Source of the DNA: Chrysogorgia sp. JL179-B06
Lineage: Eukaryota > Cnidaria > Anthozoa > Scleralcyonacea > Chrysogorgiidae
Length of the DNA stretch: 64,000 bases
Direction of reading: 5' to 3'
Assembly: GCA_035772405.1 (NCBI GenBank)
Contig: JAYKKM010000172.1
Coordinates: 300,433-364,432 of the forward strand
Positions within the stretch are counted from its first letter, which is position 1. Every line of letters begins with the position of its first letter. The position numbers and the translations under genes are program-made. The notes below the pieces were generated by a model. The model ran no database searches, was not told where the DNA came from, and was given only the letters and a program-made list of their open reading frames with translations. Positions 1-10,877 of this stretch are shown here, piece after piece.

Positions 1-327
1 ATTATAACATTCACTTACTCAAACAATTTTCTAAATAATCTACTAAATTCTATTTTGATTGTATACTCCAGCAAAACAGATTTCAAATAGCAAATCCAAA
101 GAACAGCAATGGGGACCGAAATGGCACCCACATATGCAACTCTATAGTTATGCCGGGTTTCTTGGAGAAGCAACTTTATACAAAGTACAAAGAAGTGAGA
201 GAGAAAATTTAATTAGAGAATTTAAAAGATATTTAGACAATTAGATGACTGTTTCCTAAGTATATGGTGAAAATCAACCTTCTCCCAAAGATCTTTATGA
301 TCTTAATAATTTCATAAAGAATAATTT

Positions 328-1998
328 CTAGTCCAAATGATACAAACGAAAACACTTATCTTTACAGAGCGCAACATCACAACGTTCGCTCGGTGTCCTT
401 CGCTCGTCCTTTTTACATTGAACACACTCGCGCTTTCTATCATCAAGTTTGCCAATAAAATGATGAGCGGCATTTTCAGGAGAAATGTCAACAGTTAAAG
501 CTCTCTTTTGACTCTCTCTTTTACGCACATCAGCTCTGCCAACATAGCCGCCGATGAGTTGTTTTGCCAATTTGTCTCGAGACCCATTTTCGGTCTTCGT
601 CGGCCTGTTGCGCTAAGTTTATCCAAAACAAACATTTCCAATGCCAACGTCGAGAAGGAACCAGAAAATGTATCGATACCATTTTCGTGATGTTCTACCA
701 GTCGGATAGTATGATCTCATTTGATCCGACTGCAGATCAACACCACCCATGTTTTCATTGTAAATGGCAACGACCTTTGGCTTGACCACTTCTGATATAA
801 CGCCACCTCTTCCTCGCCGTTGGAGTGTCACATGTGCTTCTTTGGGGCTACAGTTTGTCGACAGAACAGTGACATCTCTCTTGTCCTTCCACTGCGTATA
901 AACAAGATTTGTGTCGCCTTTCTGTTGCGTGTAAATCTCGCCATTACGAAGCTTCTTCTTCGGCGGAAGCCCTTTCCTGTTGCAATGAACAGTGCCATAC
1001 GCATAAGTCTTCTTCGCTAGCAGATCTTGTAGAAGCTTTGGCGAAGTAGACATCGTGGTATTTATCATGAAATGGTTTGGTCGTCGATGTCACAACACAA
1101 TGACCAAGGCCATTCTCATCGAGGTCAACACCGACCATGTTGTCTCTGTCTTTGCCGAGGTAGACCTCGCGTGATTGAGGACATATACCCCGTTGCAGAG
1201 TCAGCACACATCCAAACTTTTATCCTGTATTTCGTTGGTTTTGCGGGCATATATTGACGAAAAGAAAGACGGCCTTTAAGGCAATCATCCCTTCATCCAC
1301 AGAAAGGTTTTCGCTGGGATTGTAAGTCTCCCTTGAATGATTGCTTACAATGGTCTAGCAAACACCTAACCTTGTAAAGCCGGTCGTAGCCTTCTTCCCC
1401 ACGCTGTCGCTGGACTTGCTTTGTCGAATCGCTGAAATGCAGAAACCGTTTGATTTCATCAAAACGATTTCTAGTCATAACCTTCTTTATGCCGGGATTA
1501 TGATAGAACTCGTCAGTAGACCAATACATGGCTGTTCGAGGATTGTAATTTATTTCCATTATTATTGCTATCCCAAGATAAGCTTTCAATTCTGGAAGCA
1601 TGATATTTACTCAGCATTCTAGCTTGTCAGGTTTAGCAGCCAACTTTTGCCTTGCGAACCGATTTCTCTCTTCCACTATCGTGTTCAGTATTTCATCACC
1701 AAACAGCAGACGAAAGTAATCTATTTCTTTCGCATCGACAATGGCGTCAAAGTTGGGCCCAACGGGAGAAACAAAGAGCTCAATTTGAATGTCAGAATGA
1801 TCTTCCCCATGTCTCTTCTTCGCGGCTAGGCGCTTCATCAGCATCATCTTCAACGTCGCTCTGGTCACTGCTCACGCTCGAAATATCACTGAAATCAAGG
1901 TCTGAATCATCGTTGTATACTTCGAAACCACTAAACTCTTCTTCGTCGTCTGAATCGTTAAAGATTTCATAAAATTCGTCTGCTCCCATGGCCGCCAT
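328..1998 (-). pseudogene. piggyBac-type transposase, broken by frameshifts
   Basis: Minus-strand reading runs from an acidic N-terminus (MAAMGADEFYEIF... at 1998) through the transposase core to a Cys-rich C-terminal finger (CVQCKKDERR...CFRLYH at 328-450), the order of piggyBac transposases. The first Asp region is visible (NLSVDEGMIALK near 1290), followed by KGRLSFRQYMPAKP in another frame, so a 1-nt shift lies near 1279. The third Asp lies in YNENMGGVD (near 750-765). The second catalytic Asp, normally in a DN-Y-F-T-S motif after HDVYF, is missing: the sequence jumps from HDVYF to TSPKLLQ by a short deletion near 1050. It is therefore inactive as written. I could not fix TTAA target duplications or element ends. 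It lies upstream of the first VPS28 exon in this window. Confidence 0.9.
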
Positions 1999-3220
1999 GA
2001 CTGTGAGAAAACACGCGTAGTGCGCTGTTCATGCATAAATAGCGCGTTATTTACCTTACTAATTTGTGCGCAGTTTACTCAATTTGATTGGTCAATATCT
2101 CAAGAATGAATTTAATATAAAAATGGTGACATTTGTAAGTGAGCAAACGATCAGACTGGATTAAGGGGAGGGCTGACTGGGCAACCGCCAAGTATACGTA
2201 GCTGACTGGCTGGTGAAAACAAACTAATCGATGTCCACACCTAATGTTCTATAAATACTTAAAATAAAAGTTATAATTTTTCTCGTTTTATTTATCTTAT
2301 TTTGAATTGTATGCGATCGAATGATTCAACTACAGCGATCTTCGACAGTAATTTTCAGTTTCCCAATCCCAAATGCTTGAAAGCTCGCATGAAAATCAAA
2401 TGACACCGATCGATCGACGATTTTCGGGGCGCGAAAAACAGCCAGGGGCCCCAGGTACGCTTAATCCGCCACTGGTACGAGATAAACATTTACAAGAACT
2501 TGAAAAATTCCTACATAAACAAAACTATCCAATGCAAACACAATTATCAGAAAGGGAATAGAAAAATGCGAGGGCATTGGAAATAAACAAATTACAATTA
2601 TTGACTATTATTTTAGAATCTCAACAACAATAGATACTACCACTAGTTATTACATTAACCCCAACAACCCACAGGTCATTGTAACAATCAAATAAATTTT
2701 GAAATTCCTTAGCAACTCTACCAAAATGAAAAGTATTATTGAATTAATCTAAAATAATAGTTAGCCGCCAAAAAACCTAAAACGCCACCTAATGAAAGCC
2801 CAGTTCTCCTCAGAAAAAATTACACCAGTAGTAAAAAAATGTGAAGAACCAAAATGTGTGCAGGACCTGTAACTATTTAAAAACCACCCAATTGATTGTG
2901 CTAAAAAATGGAAATGTTCGGACAATAAAAATGACAATGAAAAAACCCACCAATTTATAAAAAAATTTAGTGAAATCTGACTATTTTGTGTGACTAATTC
3001 AACAAAATAACACATTACAGTGTACACTACCGGTAACCCTTGTGTTACACTGTAAATGTATTTAAAATGCTAAGATATGTGACAAGAAATATGGTTGATT
3101 TCGATCGAGTTGTTCAATGTGGGATACTAGTATTTGAAGGGGGATATCTGAGATTCAGAAACCACTTGGATACTGATATTAATGTTTTACAATAAACAAG
3201 TTACTACATAGTGTTCTGAC
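1999..3220. other. AT-rich stretch without a recognisable gene
   Basis: No protein family is recognised. The short open reading frame at 2373-2561 has no family signature. The stretch is probably an intron of VPS28 or intergenic; the missing 5' VPS28 exons are not in it. Confidence 0.5.
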
Positions 3221-3223
3221 CGT

Positions 3224-3298
3224 GTCTCAATAGCTCAGAGTTTAGAGTGCCGTCGAACATTGATTCTGAGACTTTGGGTTCGATTCCCGGTTAGGGCA
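3224..3298 (+). repeat. tRNA-like sequence with A and B boxes (SINE head or tRNA relic)
   Basis: A box TAGCTCAGAGTTTAGAGTG starts at 3231 and a perfect B box GGTTCGATTCC lies near 3278-3288. The 5' and 3' acceptor arms (GTCTCAA / TTAGGGC) pair at six of seven positions with G-U pairs. The anticodon arm does not fold convincingly, so this is more likely the head of a tRNA-derived SINE than a working tRNA gene. It lies about 150 bp before a VPS28 exon, on the same strand. Confidence 0.55.
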
Positions 3299-3450
3299 GT
3301 AACTTTTTCCATATGTATATGACTATAATTATTAAAATTCCTCTCATCTTAATTAGTATTGTTTCCTTCTGTTTGTATACATCGTGCTATATTTTAATGT
3401 CATGTAAATGGCAATTGAACATTAATTTGTTATTCTTGTTTATGTACTAG

Positions 3451-6400
3451 ATATACAGCTGCTTGCTCCAAGTTACTAGTGCAGTACAAGGCAGCTTTTA
3501 AACAAGTTCAAAATGATGAGTTCCCAAATGTCCAAAGCTTTCTGAAAAAGTACAAGGTAGAAAACAACATATCATTGTAGCCAGCGTTGAATAAAATGTG
3601 CAACAGAGTACAATGCAAGCAAATCAGTGGCAGCACTACGTGTGTGCAAACGGTGCACCGCATCAAGACCCACGGGCCAAGGAGGCCCATCCAAGCCCCA
3701 AACTAATAACAGACTGCATGATTTTACTTTCAGTCTTTAGATTTTACTAGAATTAAGTGCTGTCAAAATGTAGGAAATGCCATTTCAGAGACCCTACATG
3801 TGTAAATTCAAAAAATTTCTGGTGAATAATTTACCCAGACCCGCCCACATTGTTTCTCGCACCAGGGCCCACACCCGGCACGTAGTGCCGTCACTGCAGT
3901 CTGTATTATTCATTTTGTTTTCTTTTTCTTTTGTGTTCTAGCTAGACTGCCCAGCTGCTTTGGAGCGTATTAAGGAGGACAGGCCTATCACAATAAAGGA
4001 TGATAAAGGGAACACTAGTAAATGTATTGCAGATATTGTTATGGTAAGAATTTTTATGGCAATGATGTAATCTTGGGGGAGGGAGAGCCGGGGTAGTAAG
4101 GGATAAGGAGGGAGGGAGAGAATATAAAGTAGAGGGAGATAAAGGGGAGAGAGACAGGAGGAAAAGAAGAGATACAGTACAGCCATTCCATGGTGACTCG
4201 CGTGACATATCTACTCAGATTTGCACCTGAAAGTATTTATCACTACTCTATTATTCTACAATTTGCTATTGCAATTGCTATTTCCCTAACATACTGAGAT
4301 ATGAAATGAGATATGAAAAATCTTTCACAGAACTGCTATTTTTTACCCCGGATAATGATCTTACAAAATTGTGACTCGCGTGACAGCTACAATTGCAATA
4401 ATTTTACTTGTAGCAACGTTTTTCTAATTTCGTAGCCCCACAGTAAAGTGGCAAAACTTTTAAGTGAGTACTATGTATCTATAATAATTTTTTTAGGCAG
4501 CCAAATTGAATATGTAAAAAATATTTGTTTTTGTACCATTAACTATTGAACATGTGACTCGTGTGACAGGAAAATGTGACTCGCGTGACGGGTAACAACT
4601 ACAGGTATATTTTAATAACTGAAAATATATTTTCAGAGTACACAACTTACAGTATCTCTAGATACTTGTTATGCATATTTATCCTTGATTAAAAAACTTA
4701 AGCAAATTTCCATAACATTATACAGGTTAGTTATAATTGTGATGAAAAAATGTATTTGACAAGCCAGGTAGTTTAACAATGAACATATCAAAAAGTTATA
4801 TAACTCTGAACATTTTTAATGATATAACAATGAAGTACAGTATAATTTTATATAGCTCTCTAAACCAGTAGGCTCTGTCTGCCCAGTGCCCACCTAGTTC
4901 AGTTTGGTCCGTAATCGTAATCAGACAGCCACGACAAAGTGTCGGTGATTCCACCTGCGTTAAAACATCAGATACATTAAGTGTAGCAACATCATTTGCT
5001 TCTTTCAAAGAGTTGGAATCTGGTGCTTTTTGGTGAATAAATTGCATGGTAACCGTCTTCTTGTCAACGTCTGTGTATAGTACATTTCCCACAAACCCGT
5101 TATCAGTACTTTCCCAGTACATGCAGCATACCAGAATCCAACTTTGACAAGGACAACACTATCTTGGTCTTCTTCATTTTCATCCACTGGAGTACCAGCA
5201 CTGTGCTCCATACAATGGTAATCAGAGATGCCCTTGATCGGTTTTTCTGTTTCGAAGAGCTGCACCAAATCTAAGTTTTGTTCAGCCTCTTCCACTTTAA
5301 TTGATGATTCCTGTACAGCTTGATAAAAATCTTGGGCATTATTGATTATGGTCTTTCTTATCATGACCTTTTCAGAAGCAATCCGTTTCAGAGTTCCTCC
5401 AACTCCATCCACTGGGCCCTTTCCATGACTTGTTGCACTAAAATTCAATGTAAGCTGAACGTTGTGCTTTCGAGCCAACATCTGCATGGCTGCCATGACA
5501 AATCGATTCTTGGACTGACTTGATGGACCATCTGTCAGGTAGACAGTATCTTGTCCAGAAATACTACAACTGCCGTTTTATGGTGCTGCATATGGTCGCT
5601 GATTATCACATGTGACAGTATGGTACCTCTAAACCAGGTTACTGTAGTAAATAGTGCATGTTACTTGAGCTTGGTTCCAATGGGCAGATTGTATTTCATT
5701 CTGCGCAACACATTTATAATTCTCTGCAAAATCCATCTGCAGAACAGCCATATAACTATCTGCCAATGAAGACATACACTGTACCCTTGTCCGACTCATA
5801 CTCCTTTGCCTGGAGTCGTTTCACATGACAATGGCTTAAAAACTTTGGTGCAATGGAGCATATGTACTTGTGCAATTCAAGAACTGTTCCTGTCTCTTCA
5901 CACTTTACGAGGCGGCCATTTATTTCCTTCCACTTCATCCACTTTGCTCGAATTTGCTTTAACATTGTGTCATCTGGAAGGGGACACTTGTGCTGAAAAC
6001 CACATTCATCATGATCACACTTGCCAAACCAACAAGCATCACTCTCAGGAAACACTAAACAACTGCTTGGAAAGTCCTTTGTGTAGGAGGGAATAGCTGT
6101 GATGTGTGGGTGAATAGCATCTAGAGCCATAAAAAGATTTTGGTGATAAACACATGTACACACATTTGATGGAGTTTGGGCACTGAGAAGAACATGTCGC
6201 GGACGCAGAGCAGCGAACTTGCTGAATGCTATCTTAACATCTGGGTATAGTCTTGTTTGAATGCAGAGAGCATGTGTCTCTTTGAGGCTCGTGGTGAGAT
6301 GGCGCTTTTGAAGTTTTCTTTTCCCAGCCTCACTTCTGACCGTGACTACATCTATCTTTGCTTGTGCCATCCTACTTATGTCATGACGTTGGTAGAATGC

Positions 6401-9400
6401 TGTGACAAGAATTACTGTCTCTTCTGGTATGCCATCTGATCATTTCTTGATCTTTTTTCTTTTGCTTTACTATTGCCCAACTGGAATTCTTGAGAAAGCT
6501 TTCGAAGAGCAGTGCGTCTTTTGCCTCGCAGCTCTGTGAAGTGAATGTGTAGCTGTATAGGCTCGAGGGCTGGTGGTGGTGGATGGTGGTGTTGCATTCA
6601 ATGAAGCTGCAGTTTTTTTCACGAGATTTTTTTTCTTAACCTGTCAAGTTCTCTTTTCTGCTCTAAAAACTGTAATTTACCTTCTTGTGTAAGTCTTTCA
6701 AAGTTTATTTTCCTCTTCAGGCGATGCATTCTGCTGTATTCTGTATTCTGCATTTTGTGTTTTGTATTCTTGGTACTTGCCCTCAGCCTTAAGCTTTTCT
6801 CTTCTTTTTCTTTGGCGTTCTGCAGCATTTTGTTTGCTTCTTTTGTTTGCTATTTGGTGGCATTTTATTGATGAGTATTTGATATTTTAGCAAGTTACAT
6901 TTTCTTGCATCCAGAAAGGAAAATGGCTGCCTCAGGCTGTTCTATTTTGGCAATCTGGGGTCTAGAAAAAGACTAGTACCAGGCTATCAGAGTAGGTTGC
7001 CAAATGATTGTCAGGTATAATAAACCTTTACCTTCAGGTGAGAAACATTTTTTTCAATTTAATTGTAAAATATATTGTTCCAGAGTCTCTTTCTATGTGC
7101 CGCATAAATTAGTTATTTGTGGTGGCCTATACAGCCCTTTCGTTTTTTAGTTATCTGTATAGAGGATGAAAAATAGCTGATAAGTTAATTTATAGTTTTT
7201 CATTTGGACTTTTCGTTTAGAAGATATCACTCTTTAAACAATGCTATTTATATAAAAAAGCCGCTAATGAGAAACGCCTGGAACGAGCCACACTGTGACG
7301 TCATTTAAGAGACGAATGTGTGTTTTGCCTTGGGGAACTTGTAAACTCTGTATTAATATGCGATATGCATATTTACTGTCCGCGTATCGTTCAAGTAAGG
7401 AATCGTTCAAGTAAGGTATATTTTAAGTAAGGAATACAATGGACAGATATTTTTCTTTCAAATTCGCTTCATTAGAACATCCATACATGCGTTGTCTGGC
7501 ATGATTGAATAGTTCAACATAAACGATAAATTTTATGGTATAATCAGGGAAACGAGCTCGATTGTTAACGAAGCTGGGAAGATCCAGGACTCATCTCTTA
7601 AATGACGTCACAACCTAGTTCCCAGACTCCAGAATTGGCAGAAATGCGTTTTCGGTTTTTAATCGGAATTTGCTTACGTTTCTTAATTTGGATGCAAAAA
7701 TCTTCTAAACGAAAAGTTCAAATCAAAAACTGTAAAATAACCTAGCAGCTATTTTTTGATCCTCTATACAGATAACTAAAAAACAAAAGGGCTGTATAGG
7801 CACTTTAAAGAATAAGATGATTTAAACTTCAAAATATAATATCTACGTGTGTACGAATCTTCAAATCTATGCACTGCAGTAAACATTGTTTGATAGAGAA
7901 TGATAGAGGAGAAATAAGCAAATTTTGTTTTACAAATGGAAGGGGTCTGACAACAAGTGGTCTCCATGACAACAACATACTCTGCGCAGTATTGGCGCGT
8001 TGGCATACATGTGCCAAGTTTCAACACTTGCTATCTGTTATTTGCAGAAATATGCATAATTTTGTGAATTCTATTTAGTCTATGCGAGGCCATGATGTCA
8101 TAGATATCTAATGTGCATGTTTCAAAAACCTGAATATCTCTGGAACGAGATGAGGTATTGAGAAACTGTGAAAGCCATTCTGTCTCATTTTGAAAGTACT
8201 TTTAGATAAAATCACAATTGGATAGAAGATTTTTTCATCGGAGAACCACGTTTAATGCAATGGGCGCTTCATGGCGATATCAACTGTAATTTTAAATAGC
8301 TCACATGCTGCCAGATTTCTATATTCAAAATTCAAATGGTTTCTGAACGCTTTCGTACTAGGCCAACCAGAGCTATTTATAGCAACACAGATATACTTTG
8401 ATTTTGTAACTGTTGCTTTATATTGCACATTAACTAAAACATTGACGTAACTAAACAGTATATCTGAATACTTGTTGTCGATTAATCGATCGTTGTTGGT
8501 GTTAATCGATTCCCGGAAAAATAGTGGGAAAAGAAGAGAATGGTGAGAAAAAGGAGAGGGAGTCGGGGGAAAGAGATAATTAGGGGAGAGGGAAGGAAAG
8601 GAGTGAGAATAGGAAGGAAGGGAGATAAGAGAGTGGAGATAGTTAGAGAGGGAGTGGGAGACGAATGGAGAGGGAGAAAGGGAGGGAGATAGGGCAATCA
8701 GAAATAGGGTGAGACAGAAAGGAATAGTATAGGAAGGAATATAAAGGAAGGTTGATCGTAGGGAGCAAGGCTTGATTCTGATGATATTTGATTTTATATT
8801 TTCAGCTTTTTATTACTATAATGGACAAACTTCGATTGCAAATCCGAGCTGCAGATGAGGTAATTGTCATCCTTTCTAACTTTCAGGAAACATTAAATCG
8901 TTCCTACTTTCTGGATGCAATTCTGGTCCACTCGAAGCTCTAGATCTCACACTTTTGTGTCTTGTCGTTCTTATATTAATCAATAATTTACAGTGTTTAC
9001 TTTTTATGCTTTGTAATTTCTGGCAGCTATTTCATATTTGTGCATGCTATAACCGCATTTTAACATGTTGAAAAACATATGCTGCTTGCCAAAATTTATC
9101 ACTCCATTGCACGTCTAGAGAGCTTTGTTGCACTCCTTGTATGGCCTGTAGGTTTCGTTGGCCGAATGCGGACGTGATATTCCATGGTAACTTTGTTGTT
9201 TCATTTCCTTTATCAAGATTCATCCGGATTTGAGAGACTTAATGGAGACAATGAACAGCTTAAGTAAATTGTCAGAAGATTTTGAAGGAAAAGTCAAAGT
9301 TAAAACTTGGTGAGCCTTTGAGAATCATCATCACCACCACTATATCCAACATCATCAGCATCATTTAATCACGATCAGCATTGCCACCATTATCATCATC

Positions 9401-9885
9401 ACCATTATCACCATCATTAGCATCACCCTTAACATCATCACCATCATTATCACCATCATCATCATCGTTATCACGATTAACATCATCACCATTATTGACA
9501 TGAAATATTGGTGATTATATTCATTCATGTACCACGATGGTGACGAGAACCCTACTTTTCAATAGTAAATTTTATATCATGTTATTTGATGTTGTGTAAT
9601 ATATACGAACCAGTATTTTAAGAGAAATTTGAGTGGAAAGTTGGCTTAATTTATGGACGTTTATTACCACATTTACAAACAACGTCTCGGTTTTGATTTT
9701 CCTTTGTGTTTTCCTCATGAATTATTAATGAGTTTGAGAAGGTCGTTTACATTCTCCTCTCTCCTTCAAGGCTAGACACTTTTGGGAATATGAAGGCAAG
9801 TGATGAACTATCAGAGGAACAAGCGAGACAGATGTTGTTTGACTTGGAACAGGCTTACAACGCATTTAACAGATCTTTACACTGA
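3451..9885 (+). CDS. VPS28: VPS28, ESCRT-I subunit (five 3' coding exons; 5' exons not in window)
   Basis: VPS28 is a subunit of ESCRT-I, which sorts ubiquitinated cargo into multivesicular bodies on endosomes; its C-terminal four-helix domain recruits ESCRT-II. Five exons bounded by AG/GT read as one protein: 3451-3556 (YTAACSKLLVQYKAAFKQVQ...), 3942-4043 (LDCPAALERIKEDRPI...KCIADIVM), 8806-8859 (LFITIMDKLRLQIRAADE), 9218-9309 (IHPDLRDLMETMNSL...) and 9771-9885 (LDTFGNMKASDELSEEQARQ... ending AYNAFNRSLH). Exon phases agree throughout and the order matches animal VPS28 from mid N-terminal domain to the end. The start codon and roughly the first 60 residues must lie upstream of this window or beyond an unseen exon. 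The second intron (4044-8805) is unusually large for this gene because of transposons. Nothing suggests the coding part is damaged. Confidence 0.96.
4072..4172 (+). repeat. polypurine (GA-rich) tract
   Basis: About 100 bases almost entirely G and A on the plus strand (GGGGGAGGGAGAGCC... to GGAAAAGAAGAGA), just after the donor of VPS28 exon 3942-4043. Confidence 0.8.
4193..4590 (+). repeat. four copies of a 15-nt motif GTGACTCGCGTGACA
   Basis: Copies at 4193-4207, 4371-4385, 4554-4568 (one change) and 4576-4590 (last base changed). Spacing is about 178, 183 and 22 nt. They lie just beyond the 3' end of the antisense transposase relic, so they may be subterminal repeats of that element; a protein-binding site is the alternative. 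Confidence 0.75.
4796..6828 (-). pseudogene. DDE-like transposase relic of a family common in invertebrates (TDGPSSQ / ATSHGKG motifs)
   Basis: Minus-strand pieces line up in order: a basic, coiled-coil N-terminus (6828-6412), a middle part with LRPRHVLLSAQTPSNVC and a Cys/His cluster CWFGKCDHDECGFQHKC (6370-5756), MDFAENY...QNEIQSAHWN (near 5735), YLTDGPSSQSKNRF (near 5540-5500) and FSATSHGKGPVDGVGGTLKR (near 5430), then a C-terminal BAH/chromo-like stretch (5122-4796). The DFAENY and TDGPSSQ aspartates look like the first two acids of an RNase-H-fold catalytic site, but I know no formal name for the family. Stops and frame changes (for example after YYSNLV near 5635) make it a pseudogene. 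It lies wholly inside a VPS28 intron in antisense orientation. Confidence 0.75.
7126..7800. mobile_element. 675-bp palindromic foldback/MITE in VPS28 intron
   Basis: The first 41 bases (CCTATACAGCCCTTTCGTTT...) return as an almost perfect reverse complement at 7760-7800. The inversion continues inward: GACTTTTCGTTTAGAAGAT near 7206 against ATCTTCTAAACGAAAAGTTC near 7690, and TGACGTCATTTAAGAGA near 7299 against TCTTAAATGACGTCA near 7593. There is no coding capacity. It is a non-autonomous hairpin element. Confidence 0.85.
7812..8240 (+). repeat. dispersed repeat, family shared with the 12.0-12.67 kb inverted pair
   Basis: The stretch AAACCTGAATATCTCTGGAA and the flanking roughly 150 bases recur at 12,549-12,665. 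The part around CTACGTGTGTACGAATCTTC (near 7844) recurs inverted near 12,265-12,290. Together they show a dispersed element with one copy here and two in opposite orientation 4 kb downstream. Confidence 0.8.
8523..8720 (+). repeat. polypurine (GA-rich) tract
   Basis: Nearly 200 bases of G/A-rich sequence (GGAAAAGAAGAGAATGGTGA... onward), about 90 bases before VPS28 exon 8806-8859. It matches in character the tract at the other end of the same intron. Confidence 0.75.
9326..9500 (+). repeat. (CAT/CAC)n trinucleotide microsatellite
   Basis: Imperfect ATCATCACC repeats begin about 20 bases after the donor of VPS28 exon 9218-9309 and fill much of that intron. Confidence 0.85.
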
Positions 9886-9890
9886 ATAAA
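9885..9890 (+). promoter_or_regulatory. AATAAA polyadenylation signal overlapping the VPS28 stop codon
   Basis: The end of the gene reads CAC TGA ATAAA, so a canonical AATAAA begins with the last base of the stop codon. If used, the 3' UTR would be only some 15-30 nt, ending just before the palindrome that starts at 9941. Confidence 0.5.
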
Positions 9891-9940
9891 CTCTTTCCCC
9901 TCACAATGACTATATACATTAGCCTCCTCCGCGGCAACCA

Positions 9941-10550
9941 ATGTTTTTCCGAGTCAAATAGCTTCCAAGGCTATGCGAGCAATGTTTCGGCTGGGATTGC
10001 AGGGAAGTATAGGGATTGTTGGGAATTGTGAATGAATAGACGAGTTTCAGGGTGATGCGCAGTAGCAATTTTATTTCAAATTTTCATATGAGGTAAAACA
10101 ACTGTTTTAGCTAGAAAGATCATATTAAAAATAGTAAAAGTGTAAAGTTTGAAACTAATCGGGCAAATAGTGCGAAAGCTACACACTTTGGAAGTTTTGC
10201 TCTTCACTATGGATTTAATAGGGATTTTGGCTTGGTGTGCAACGCCCGCCCGCCAAGCCAAACTCCTTATTAAATCACTAATAAATCCCTTTTGAAATGG
10301 CCAACTTTCTGCTTGTGTAACTTCTTCCTTTTTTACACAATTCCTTTCAAACTTTGCACTTCTACTATTTTCAATATGCTCTTTCCAGCTGAAACAGTTG
10401 TTTCTACCTACGATGAAAATTTGAATATTTGTTGCTACTGCGCATGATCGTGAAAGTCGTCTATTGGCCGATGAAGAGGGGACATCGGCTAAAACATTGC
10501 TGACATTGCTCGCACAGCCTTGGAATCTATTTGACTCGGAAAAAACATTG
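9941..10550. mobile_element. 610-bp imperfect palindrome (foldback element)
   Basis: Outer arms: TTTTTCCGAGTCAAATAGCT (9944 on) pairs with its inverse near 10,530-10,550. Further paired blocks are TGCGCAGTAGCAA (near 10,055) with TTGCTACTGCGCA (near 10,432), and GGATTTTGGCTTGG with CCAAGCCAAACTCC around the centre at about 10,245. The arms are about 300 bp with scattered mismatches. It begins 56 bp after the VPS28 stop codon. Confidence 0.88.
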
Positions 10551-10623
10551 CAATGCCCACACAACTAAGAAGCCACAGAGTTGCCTGCAGATGAGGTTAA
10601 TACTGTATATATATATGTAATAT

Positions 10624-10805
10624 ATACACGTATCGCGATTCCCACAAAACGCAAGATTTTACCGCACCTTCTTGCGCGAATGCGCGTGGTTCTCGAGGGA
10701 TTTTTGGTAGGGATAATACTCCTATCAAAAATCCCGCGCAAACCCGTACATTGATGCGAGGTGCGGTAAAATATTGCGTTTTGCAGGAATCGCGATACGT
10801 GTATT
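10624..10805. mobile_element. 182-bp palindrome
   Basis: AATACACGTATCGCGATTCC-like left arm (10,624 on) matches the inverted GGAATCGCGATACGTGTATT at the right end. Inner pairing is GATTTTTGGTAGG/CCTATCAAAAATC. Confidence 0.85.
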
Positions 10806-10877
10806 GTAGCTGTACCGGTCAATTTGAACGTGGTTGTGTTAATGAGGGTGACTAAGAACTAGGATTGAGGAGTTTGA

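Noticed and set aside
59..244. 61-codon open frame at the window start
   Set aside because: No match to VPS28 N-terminal sequence or any family I recognise; too short to support.
2161..2170. TTAAGGGG as a piggyBac terminus
   Set aside because: Orientation of the expected CCYT end relative to TTAA is wrong and no partner was found on the left side.
3224..3298. Functional tRNA gene
   Set aside because: Acceptor stem has a mismatch and several G-U pairs, and the anticodon arm is poor; a SINE-type relic is more likely.
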